Under the pieces are notes generated by a model. That model was not told where the DNA came from and did not search any database. It worked only from the letters and a program-made list of their open reading frames with translations. A stretch of 52,274 nt of DNA from Bacteroidales bacterium (lineage in GTDB: Bacteria > Bacteroidota > Bacteroidia > Bacteroidales > UBA932): NCBI GenBank assembly GCA_017549145.1, contig JAFYVM010000054.1:1-52274 (forward strand), in the 5' to 3' direction. The position numbers and the translations under genes were made by a program. Below, piece by piece: positions 43,631 through 51,628 of the stretch. Position 1 is the first letter of the stretch. Every line of letters begins with the position of its first letter.

Positions 43631-45145
43631 TTATGCTATAGGATATTCTACTTGTAAATCATATTCTTCAAGAAGACTATCAATCAGCGTATAAAGAAGT
43701 CGTTTTCTTTCATACTCAAATCCCGAAAAATCGAGATTTTTAACCGAATTAAGCATCTTATTATTAAGCACATAACGTTTCAGATCATCATCAGGCACTT
43801 CAACTTCAGTCATAAAATAAGACATTAGATTAGACTTATCAGCCTTGCTTAATAATACGATTTGCCACTCAGGAGACTTGGGATTAACTGGCGTATAAAC
43901 TCCGACATATTCCAATATTGACGAATTTTCCACGCATCGCATATAATTGCGGAGTAAAGCTATAAGCAAAAAATCAGAACTAGCATTTCTCAGACTAAAC
44001 TTAAAGCTGAAGTCAAATGGCTCCAAGTAATTATAATCTATAGCTGTCTGCGACCTTCCTAACAAATATTCTTCGAATCGTCTGTAAATCTTTCTTACGT
44101 TTGTGAGAGAACCGTTCTGAAACACTTTTGCATATGTCGTATACATAAACCACTTCTGCAATTCATATACTTGTGAGGATGTTGGATCACTATAGAGCCG
44201 GAAAAACCATGTCAATGCAATAAGTTGCTTTATATATGGAAGTATAGCTAATGAAAGAACATAACATTTATCATGGAGGAATCTTACGCTTTTTACGATA
44301 CACTCTTTAATATTGGGGATAACAGAAGCAAAATCCATTACCTCAAGATCTTCAAGTTTAGCATCATAGAAATTCTTATCGATGAATTTATAGAAACAAT
44401 TTAGTATATCCTCTTGAGCCAATGTCCTAAAGCCATATGGCTCAAGAGAGATTTGGATATTTTTTATTTCTTCAGAAAGCAAAACCCCATTTCTATTGTA
44501 TGTAATAGCTTGAAGCATATCAGACTTCGAGATCTTTGTGCCTTCCGAATTAATTCTTGAAAAGACTTTTTCTGCTTCCCGTAGACTGCAATTATTTATA
44601 TATATTTCCCCAACGACATATCCTTGAAGAATGGCATTTAATTTTTTAGCCCTATCCACATAAGATTTAGCCTTCTCTTTTGTAGGGTCAGATGCAAAAT
44701 CCTGCATTATATTAAGCATGATAAAGGTGTCATAGGCATCTGATACCTTTATATAGTTATGCTTATCATTCCTATTATATGCAAAAGTTTCATTATCAAG
44801 GTTAAAATACAAATCAAATCTTGAATCTTTATATGATGAATCATACACGCATCCAAAAAATGCAGTAAGTCTTTGTCTCCCATCCAACACAAAATACTCA
44901 GGCTTCTCTATCTCACCGATTTTATCCGTCAGTATATCCTTAACTGGCATTTCTAAATCAGGTTGCCATAAAATTATGGATCCTATAGGATAACCTCTCC
45001 ATATACTATCAAAAAAATCTATAATTTGGGTAGGCTTCCAAACAAAATCTCTCTGAAAGACTGGTATAGCATACTTACCCTTAACTATTTTATCGAAAAT
45101 TTCACGGAAAAACTCTCTTTCCGATTTTATGTCTATTCTTGACAT
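43631..45145 (-). CDS. DUF262 (GmrSD/ParB-like) protein of a putative defence operon
   Basis: A 504-residue protein. The N-terminal DUF262 domain has IPVFQRDFVWKPTQIIDFFDSI...GYPIGSIILW at about 27-60, DGRQRLT at 88-94 (usually DGQQR; the nucleotide-handling loop), and later VFSRINSEGTKISKSDMLQA. DUF262 is the NTP-using, ParB-like part of GmrSD type IV restriction enzymes and of SspE. The usual C-terminal DUF1524 HNH nuclease is missing: the last 200 residues are helical with no HNH motif. Nuclease activity would therefore have to come from a partner, and the gene one base upstream encodes a Toprim-like protein. It is the last of three tightly packed minus-strand genes and is AT-richer than the left part of the window. 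Confidence 0.88.
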   Translation of the reverse strand: MSRIDIKSEREFFREIFDKIVKGKYAIPVFQRDFVWKPTQIIDFFDSIWRGYPIGSIILWQPDLEMPVKDILTDKIGEIEKPEYFVLDGRQRLTAFFGCVYDSSYKDSRFDLYFNLDNETFAYNRNDKHNYIKVSDAYDTFIMLNIMQDFASDPTKEKAKSYVDRAKKLNAILQGYVVGEIYINNCSLREAEKVFSRINSEGTKISKSDMLQAITYNRNGVLLSEEIKNIQISLEPYGFRTLAQEDILNCFYKFIDKNFYDAKLEDLEVMDFASVIPNIKECIVKSVRFLHDKCYVLSLAILPYIKQLIALTWFFRLYSDPTSSQVYELQKWFMYTTYAKVFQNGSLTNVRKIYRRFEEYLLGRSQTAIDYNYLEPFDFSFKFSLRNASSDFLLIALLRNYMRCVENSSILEYVGVYTPVNPKSPEWQIVLLSKADKSNLMSYFMTEVEVPDDDLKRYVLNNKMLNSVKNLDFSGFEYERKRLLYTLIDSLLEEYDLQVEYPIA

Positions 45146-45146
45146 A

Positions 45147-46073
45147 TCATATTAATTTTACGAGTTTTAATAGAAACAACTGAATTTCAGAGACACGTCC
45201 CCCTTGATGATAAAAAGATTGCAACCCTGCTTCGTAAAGTTCTCGTGACATACCTTTTGTCAAATCTTTTAGTTTATCTTTACTAAAACCTGTTCCTTTA
45301 CTTATCTTTTTATAATTCCTATCTATGGGAATGGCTGGCCATCTATTTGTATGCACTCCTATTCTTTCATATTGTTCATCTGGGAAATAGTTCTCAATCT
45401 CTCTTTTATACCACATGTGCCAAATATATTTTGATTGTTTCAGTGTATAGATATCATCATCTCCAAGTTGAGAACTATCTTTTCCAGAAAGAAACTTAAA
45501 AAGAGTATCTCTTGTTGAAAGTCTCGTGTATTCAGGGCCATCCGCATCCCTATCTATTACAGTACAAAATTTATATTTTGCGATTCCTCTGTAACCTTCT
45601 GCATCTGCCTGCTCAAGTAGACCCAAAAAGTTACCAAACCCACCACTATGACCATATTCTAACCGTCCTGTCTTTCTCGCTTCCTTCAACTTTAAATAAA
45701 GATTACGGAATGACGGATCCCTTTCATATATCTGAATCATATTGTCATATACCGGACCTTCGTATACACTATTTTCGACAAGAACCTTAGATGGTTTATT
45801 CAATATTCTAACCAAATCATCAAAAGAAAAGTCAGAGGCTTTCAACGTCGTTAAAAACTTACGTAACTTCCCTGTCAGACTAATAGTCTTTCCTGTCTTC
45901 ATCAACTCTTTCTGATATGACGAAGCGTGTTTCTCAACACTGTCCCGTATCACATCCATACTATCTCCTTTCCCATCAAAGAAATGTTCATTTTCTAATG
46001 CTTCACAGTATAGTTGTGAGGCTTTAACTTCCCCGATTGTATTCAAATAATCCTTATCAATACAGATAATCAT
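45147..46073 (-). CDS. Toprim-like (DUF4435/AriB-type) putative nuclease
   Basis: A 308-residue protein. By motif it resembles the Toprim domains of OLD and DUF4435 proteins: VLVENSVYEGPVYDNM with Glu100 in place of the VEGxxD start, GGFGNF at 144-149, CTVIDRDADGPE with the DxD metal residues Asp174 and Asp176, and KREIENYFPDE at 223-233, like the conserved ELENY segment of that family. Toprim domains with these residues cut DNA or RNA using Mg. It overlaps the upstream ATPase gene by 4 nt (ATGA) and ends one base before DUF262. This ATPase-then-Toprim order is that of AriA/AriB in the PARIS anti-phage system. Assignment is by motif only; the N-terminal 95 residues are unrecognised. Confidence 0.65.
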   Translation of the reverse strand: MIICIDKDYLNTIGEVKASQLYCEALENEHFFDGKGDSMDVIRDSVEKHASSYQKELMKTGKTISLTGKLRKFLTTLKASDFSFDDLVRILNKPSKVLVENSVYEGPVYDNMIQIYERDPSFRNLYLKLKEARKTGRLEYGHSGGFGNFLGLLEQADAEGYRGIAKYKFCTVIDRDADGPEYTRLSTRDTLFKFLSGKDSSQLGDDDIYTLKQSKYIWHMWYKREIENYFPDEQYERIGVHTNRWPAIPIDRNYKKISKGTGFSKDKLKDLTKGMSRELYEAGLQSFYHQGGRVSEIQLFLLKLVKLI

Positions 46074-47215
46074 TGTCTCGCACGATTAATCAAATTCAAC
46101 AACTGAAAATCTTCTTCAAAGACTCCTTCAGGCCAATCAGTATATTCAAAGTTCTCATCTATCTCTATTTTACTTACTATAGTATTTTGCCCATCATGGT
46201 CCATAGAATAGATAACAATATCTTCTGAAGCAAGTTTTCCTATCGCTATCAAATATCTTAATCCTAATAAGAAATTTTCAGAATGAGTCTCAATCACAAA
46301 CTGTTTACTAGTCTCTTTTACTGCATCTGCCAAACAACAAGCGACCTTAGCATGTGCAGCAGGATGTAGATGAAGCGAAGGCTGTTCGATAATTGTAATT
46401 GAATGCTTTTCTTTCTTTATATATGATTGCACAACGATAGGCAACAACTGATTAATTCCCTCTCCAACATCTGCAATGCATATTGAATGATGATCATTTC
46501 TTCTCACATAAAGACTATATAATCCGGACCCGACTCCTTGCTCACGAATCTCCAATTGCTGTCCATCCATATTATCCGCAAACCATGTTGATACTCTCTT
46601 ATAAAGTTCCCCATCAGTTAGATACGAATTCAATAAAATCTCGTATGCCTTTTCTCCTTTGTAACCGACATATGATGTATCTTCGATTGCCATACGCTCT
46701 ATAGCTCTTTTGGACTCGGATCTTATGGGCCCTATATAATCTACATCGAAAATGATGTCATGTTTTAAATCTGTGTATTCCGATTTCCAAGGTTCTGTTG
46801 ATAACAAAGAACATATGCTACCCAACGATGCTGCTGACAACTCATTAAATTTCATATACTTATTCCTAGAGGCGGAAATGGTCGTAAAATCCGAATATAA
46901 TAAGGAGCCGGTCATCATCAACAGATGGGCTGATATACTTAAACTATTATCATATTCTAATGCAATATGAAGTCCAGATGTTTCTCTATTATAAAAAAGG
47001 TCCTCGAAATTGCTTCCTAGAACAACGCCACCTGCATTTATGGGAATTGGATATGGTCCTTTAGTAGACACCGAATTTGATAATGATTTGATTAGCTTAC
47101 ATATCGAACTCTTACCACTACTATTCTTTCCTATCAAAACAGTAATTGGTCTTAACTCGAATTCTACCAATTCCTTAAAGGCCTTAAAATTTTCAACTAT
47201 TAACTTCTTTAACAT
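46070..47215 (-). CDS. AAA/ABC-type ATPase (OLD/AriA-like) of a putative defence operon
   Basis: A 381-residue SMC/OLD-type ATPase starting MLKKLIVENFKAFKELVEFELRPITVLIGKNSSGKSS (ATG at 47215; an ATG at 47284 adds 23 unlikely residues). The Walker A GKNSSGKS is at about 29-36, a signature-like ADVGEGINQLLPIV at 248-261, the Walker B IIEQPSLHLHP at 275-285 with a Glu-Gln rather than Asp-Glu pair, and a switch His in VIETHSENFLLG near 311. It has no fused Toprim, which is encoded separately by the next gene. ATPases of this class act as sensors or assembly platforms in PARIS, Gabija, Septu and retron systems. It is first in a three-gene operon with a strong promoter. Confidence 0.85.
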   Translation of the reverse strand: MLKKLIVENFKAFKELVEFELRPITVLIGKNSSGKSSICKLIKSLSNSVSTKGPYPIPINAGGVVLGSNFEDLFYNRETSGLHIALEYDNSLSISAHLLMMTGSLLYSDFTTISASRNKYMKFNELSAASLGSICSLLSTEPWKSEYTDLKHDIIFDVDYIGPIRSESKRAIERMAIEDTSYVGYKGEKAYEILLNSYLTDGELYKRVSTWFADNMDGQQLEIREQGVGSGLYSLYVRRNDHHSICIADVGEGINQLLPIVVQSYIKKEKHSITIIEQPSLHLHPAAHAKVACCLADAVKETSKQFVIETHSENFLLGLRYLIAIGKLASEDIVIYSMDHDGQNTIVSKIEIDENFEYTDWPEGVFEEDFQLLNLINRARQ

Positions 47216-47299
47216 ATTGCACCTTATATAAAACCAAGATTGTGTGTTACTATAATTACAGCCAGCATAAAACCATCCGAGCAATTATATGTTATCTCG

Positions 47300-47329
47300 C
47301 AAATATACAAATTGAATATCAATTGACAA
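47300..47329 (-). promoter_or_regulatory. Promoter of the ATPase-Toprim-DUF262 operon
   Basis: On the minus strand TATATTTG (47307-47300) and TTG (plus-strand caa at 47327-47329) are 19 bp apart, an excellent Bacteroidetes promoter. Transcription would start near 47293, giving a leader of about 78 nt. Confidence 0.7.
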
Positions 47330-47448
47330 AATATAATCAGACGCATATCCTTGCAATTCTCCCATTAATTCCCTACATTAGCAATGCATTTGTATAACCA
47401 CCCTCCTGGCAGCCAAAACTGACGGGAGGCTTAAAAGCTACTGTATTT

Positions 47449-48871
47449 ATGGCTACAATCAGATTTTTTATCCGAGCCGGAAAGACAGAGGAAAGGGATG
47501 TCTCTGTCTGGGCAAACGTCTTCATCTCCAAGAGCGAAAAAGGCAGGAGAATCCAATTCCAATTCAACACCGACATCAAGGTTCCCATTGAAAGGTGGGA
47601 CGAGATTACCGGGCGCGTAAGGGTCGGAGGATACACCAAGGAAGAGAACGACAGAGGCAAGAAGATCAATGCTCGTCTCGACAGCATCGTCGAGCTCCTC
47701 AAGGACGGCATCACTGAGCACGACACATTCTCTGCCGACATTGCGCGTGGTATAATCCGCAGCTACATCGAAAGTATGGAAACCGAAATATCAGAAGTTC
47801 CAGCAGACATTCAACAGTACATCAAATGGCTGATAGAAGAGATGAGGATCGGCAGAAGGCTCTACAAGGGCAATCGTTATTCTCAAGGAACCATCAAACA
47901 ATATGGCAATCTTCTAAATGTAATGAGGGATTTCTCTGCCTATTACAGGGAAACGATGAATATGCCGCTGATTTGGGGGTGTTTCAGAAAACAAGCCACT
48001 TGCGACCTTTATATGACATTCCTCAGTAAAGGATATAATGTCAGCAGCAGAAATAAATATGTATCTGCCACACAGACATTGATTCGCTACGCAAAGAAAG
48101 ATGGCTTGCATTCACACGACGGTCATACCTTCCTCTATCAAATAGAAGAGAATTCTGACAACATGAAGAAGAAAATCTATCTGACAGATGAAGAAATCCA
48201 GGCCTTGTACGAGATGAAATTGCCGCAAGGAAGCAAATATGAAGAAGCAAGGGATGTATTCCTTGCTGGATGCTACACCGCACAGAGAATCAGCGACTAT
48301 AACAACCTGAGTTCTCGAAACTTCACCACCACGGAGAACGGCATCAAGATCGTCAAGCTCGTTCAGAAAAAGACAGGGGCAAGAGTAGTCATCCCTATTC
48401 TGAATGAGAACCTGTTACACCTGGCAAAGAAGTACTCAAAAGAGTTTCCAAAAAATAGCAGATCAGACTGTAAACAAGTATATAAAGAGATTGCTTGAGC
48501 GTTTATCCGACACACTTCCCTCGCTCAAGAAATACGAAAAGACCATCCTGGATATGAGGGAACAAGAGCTCGAAGATAAGGGTAAGATTGTATTTGAAAG
48601 AGACGAAGACGGAGATGTCATCAAACCGCGTTACCAGCTTGCAGTCACACATACAGCAAGACGCAGCTGCTTGACCAACCTTTATAAACTGCACATCTTT
48701 TCAGACGAGCAGATAATGAGCATCTCAGGGCACAAAGACAAAAGAACCTTCTACTCATATATTCTCCTCAGCGGAGAAGAAGTCGCAGAAGAAATAACAG
48801 CAAAACTGAAGGAACTTGAAAAGCAAAAGATAGAAGAGAAGAAGGTATCATCTAACGAGAGCCTCTTCTAA
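47449..48871 (+). pseudogene. Tyrosine recombinase (integrase) split by a one-base frameshift
   Basis: A Bacteroidetes-type tyrosine recombinase of about 470 residues if the frame is restored. Part one (to about residue 335) has an arm-binding domain (IKVPIERWDEITGRV), a SAM-like core-binding domain and the first catalytic Arg in AGCYTAQRISDYNNLS. Part two continues in another frame from about 48455 with the HxxR box HTARRSCLTNLY, the late His in ISGHKDKRTFYSYIL and the nucleophile Tyr just after it. The frames meet at a run of six A (48450-48455); five would join them. So the gene has gained one A, or the run is a sequencing error, or a +1 slip is used. The final codons and the following terminator are duplicated at 51413-51469. 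Confidence 0.88.
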
Positions 48872-48904
48872 GCCCTCAGCCACAGCAATCGGTGGCTGAT
48901 TTTC
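48848..48904. repeat. 57-bp direct repeat, copy 1: recombinase 3' end plus terminator
   Basis: Covers the last codons (peptide SSNESLF and stop) of the recombinase gene and the hairpin cagccacag-caat-cggtggctg with its T run (one mismatch in the stem). It matches 51413-51469 at 52 of 57 bases. Confidence 0.88.
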
Positions 48905-49021
48905 CATATAGCGTGTGGAAAATCTTTGAAAACAACCTTTGAAGCTCAAAAACTGATAAAAATTAATAATGATGGTTAGCACATTATATGGAGATATAAC
49001 TGACAATGCATACAAATTATG

Positions 49022-49029
49022 TATATTTG
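49022..49029 (+). promoter_or_regulatory. Candidate -7 element of the histidine kinase operon
   Basis: TATATTTG lies 24 bp before the ATG at 49054 and matches the -7 consensus exactly. No TTG is found at the expected -33 position, which may indicate regulated transcription. Confidence 0.5.
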
Positions 49030-49053
49030 CGTACCAACAAAAACTGATATAAG

Positions 49054-50397
49054 ATGCTATACTTTACTATCATCAGCTGGATACTTATTTCCTTCTTTGG
49101 AATCCTTTACTTTATCACTACAATTATGCCCTTAATTATAGTTAAAGACAATGTAAAAAATGTTTATCTACATGTATTATCACATCTGTTTGCTACTATT
49201 ATTTTCATTTCATTGAAAGATGTAGTAAACGTCAAGGCGAGCATTATAACATGGAAGATTCTTGTTGGCATCCCATGGGCACTCTCTATCGTTATCTTCT
49301 TCTACAAAGGAAGATCACCACATAAGTATATTATCTTCGTTTTAAACACAATATTTGGTTCTGTACCTTTTTTAATTAACGCCAAGTTCCATATTCCAGT
49401 ACAAGAATTAAATATAAGCTACTTCATCAACAATTACACATTAGATTCACTAATGTCTATGATTTCTGTGATATGCTTATTAATGGCTGCATTATTAGTT
49501 GGCCTTACTATATCCAGAAACAATTCCCTGAAATTACATATTGACAAACGATTAGGTGAACAGGAAATACAATCGCAACAATTTTCCAGAAATTATATTG
49601 GCATATATAATCAGTTACATGCATTAAACTCAAATATCAAGAAAATTCAACCAGCAACAGTCTCAAATCCAGAGCTTTATATTACACTGAACAACTTCCT
49701 AAAGGATTTCCCTAAATTTTTAAAACAAATACAGACAATTAAAGAACAAGGACCGAGTGCAACAAAAATAGAGTCTCCTCAAATTATTAATGACATCAAC
49801 CATTCCATAGCAACACCTCTGTCGCAAATAAACATAAATTGTGAGTTTATTAAGAGTGCCGAACAGAAAAAGGAAATATCTCTTTTTGCTAATCGAATAC
49901 AAAGACACATACAACTTTGTCATTGCATAATCCAAGGATACAAAGATCTTGTTGACCCTAACAATACTGACGATCAAACAAATATTGCTGATATGCTTCA
50001 AGACGCCTTTGATGTTTATAAACATGACTCTCAAAAACAAAACATCATCTTTAGTCAAAAGCTTAATAATATTCAAGAAGGATATTCTTCCAAATTATTA
50101 GTAAGCATAATATGCCCGTTGATACAAAATGCTGTTACAGCATCTCCTGACGGTGAAACTATTTTTATAGAAGGAAATATTAAAAATGGAACCAAGCAAA
50201 TCGTTATTAAAAACATCTGTGAAAATCTTCCAAATAATGATTTACTAGACAAAATCGGATATTCATCAAAAAAAGACCATATTGGAATCGGGCTTGATAC
50301 AGTTAGAACACTGTTAAAATTGAGCAAATATGGCGTCCTTAAATACAATATAGACAAAGAGACTGCCACTGCAACATTTATTATTGACCTCTCTTAA
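49054..50397 (+). CDS. Membrane histidine kinase
   Basis: A 447-residue sensor kinase. Residues 1-155 are hydrophobic with about five or six membrane helices and short loops, so sensing is probably within the membrane or of a small molecule rather than by a periplasmic domain. A helical linker leads to the dimerisation region with NHSIATPLSQIN (His near 250, divergent from the HELRTPL consensus but with the TPL kept). The HATPase domain at about 335-447 has ICPLIQNAVTASPDG as N-box and HIGIGLDTVRTLL as G-box. The response regulator gene follows by 12 bp. Base composition is AT-rich, like the rest of the island. The stimulus is unknown. Confidence 0.88.
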   Translation: MLYFTIISWILISFFGILYFITTIMPLIIVKDNVKNVYLHVLSHLFATIIFISLKDVVNVKASIITWKILVGIPWALSIVIFFYKGRSPHKYIIFVLNTIFGSVPFLINAKFHIPVQELNISYFINNYTLDSLMSMISVICLLMAALLVGLTISRNNSLKLHIDKRLGEQEIQSQQFSRNYIGIYNQLHALNSNIKKIQPATVSNPELYITLNNFLKDFPKFLKQIQTIKEQGPSATKIESPQIINDINHSIATPLSQININCEFIKSAEQKKEISLFANRIQRHIQLCHCIIQGYKDLVDPNNTDDQTNIADMLQDAFDVYKHDSQKQNIIFSQKLNNIQEGYSSKLLVSIICPLIQNAVTASPDGETIFIEGNIKNGTKQIVIKNICENLPNNDLLDKIGYSSKKDHIGIGLDTVRTLLKLSKYGVLKYNIDKETATATFIIDLS

Positions 50398-50409
50398 TTT
50401 ACACTTAGT

Positions 50410-51396
50410 ATGAATTACAATCCAGAAATTCTCTTTGTAGATGATGAACTCTCAGCAGCCAAAGATTATGCAAAATTAGTTCAAGATAAACTTGGAATTA
50501 ACACTATTGCGTGCGACGAACCGAATGAGGCAATAAGAATTATTAAAGATTATAATATCAAGGTTGCAATTCTAGATCAAGTTATGCCTAAAAAAACTGG
50601 CAACGAATTACTAAAAGATATTCTATTATTAAAACCTGATATAAAATCGTTATTGCTAACGGGAGAAGCTTCTAGTGAACAAGTTGGGAATGCTCTTAAT
50701 ACTGGTTTTAAAAAATACCTTGGAAAGTCCAATGTCTCAGACCTGTGTCCTGTTGTATTAGATTTATACCAACAATATGAGTTGGATATTTTAGAAAAGT
50801 ATAATTTGCCCGCTCCTGTTGATCTAAAATTAAACCTGTCGTCAAAAATGGGGTTAGTAAAATATTTCCTTATAAGCTGCGATCCTATTAAGGGTAGTGA
50901 AAAACCAGACGATTCACAGTCATCCCAACTCGTTGAGATCTTCGCTGGAGAAGAAAAAGAATACGAAACCGGAATATCACTTAGCAATGATTTAGTCATA
51001 GAGAGTTCTGTCGAGGCAGAAATCACATCAAATCTTTCTCTTTCTGCTAATGCCCTAAAAACATTGGAAGAGAAACTAAACACCGCTATATCTAAACAAT
51101 ATAAAGTCACGACCAATAAATCGGCAAGTATTCAAGAACGTTCGCGCAGAAAGATAAAGTTACCCGATCAATCTACCGATGTTACTGAAACATATATAAC
51201 TAGAAGAACCATAGATCAGGTTCCCTATTATCAAGATTACAGGGTTATTATAAAAAGTGTTTGCCGGCTTTGTCACTGCACTAAAGTATTTGCATACATC
51301 ATCTCCAAACCAACAGGAAAGTACCAACTTATTCAAACAGATTATCTGAGTGACGGAACTCCTAAAGTTATATCTATTGGAGAAGCAAAGAAATAA
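50410..51396 (+). CDS. Response regulator with an unrecognised non-DNA-binding output domain
   Basis: A 328-residue protein. Residues 1-120 are a complete receiver: acidic pair Asp11/Asp12, phosphoacceptor Asp56 in VAILDQVMP, Thr84 in LLLTGEA and Lys106 in YLGKSN. The remaining 200 residues are not a known helix-turn-helix, LytTR, GGDEF or other common output. They include a Ser/Thr-rich, possibly beta-rich stretch (SLSNDLVIESSVEAEITSNLS) followed by a helix, a basic segment (RSRRKIK) and CRLCHC at 285-290, a possible metal site. It may act through protein contacts. It is paired with the kinase gene 12 bp upstream and ends just before the second copy of the 57-bp repeat. Confidence 0.85.
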   Translation: MNYNPEILFVDDELSAAKDYAKLVQDKLGINTIACDEPNEAIRIIKDYNIKVAILDQVMPKKTGNELLKDILLLKPDIKSLLLTGEASSEQVGNALNTGFKKYLGKSNVSDLCPVVLDLYQQYELDILEKYNLPAPVDLKLNLSSKMGLVKYFLISCDPIKGSEKPDDSQSSQLVEIFAGEEKEYETGISLSNDLVIESSVEAEITSNLSLSANALKTLEEKLNTAISKQYKVTTNKSASIQERSRRKIKLPDQSTDVTETYITRRTIDQVPYYQDYRVIIKSVCRLCHCTKVFAYIISKPTGKYQLIQTDYLSDGTPKVISIGEAKK

Positions 51397-51412
51397 TAAA
51401 AGAGGGAAATCA

Positions 51413-51469
51413 TCATCAAACGAGAACCTCTTCTAGCCCCTCAGCCACCGCAATCGGTGGCTGATTTTC
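51413..51469. repeat. 57-bp direct repeat, copy 2: orphan recombinase tail plus terminator
   Basis: Encodes SSNENLF and a stop in the same phase as the true recombinase end, but with no gene body before it. It is followed by a perfect 9-bp terminator stem cagccaccg-caat-cggtggctg and a T run. As placed, it terminates the kinase/regulator operon. It is apparently the scar of a second, related recombinase gene. Confidence 0.85.
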
Positions 51470-51628
51470 GTTAAAATAAATCTTTACCACCATAAAATAA
51501 ATTTTAATATCTATTCTAGAAAATAAGAAAAGTGCAATGATTATAAAAAAGAGAAAAATCTCACAGCATTTCGCCACATAAATTTGCCAGTCACCAAAGT
51601 TCTCCCATAACTTCATACGAAAAAAGAT

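Noticed and set aside
43631-45145. Complete GmrSD-type restriction enzyme
   Set aside because: Only DUF262 is present; no DUF1524 HNH motif is found in the remaining 400 residues.
51416-51616. Minus-strand 66-codon frame with a hydrophobic stretch
   Set aside because: It runs through the duplicated recombinase tail and terminator hairpin; the hydrophobic part comes from AT-rich spacer.
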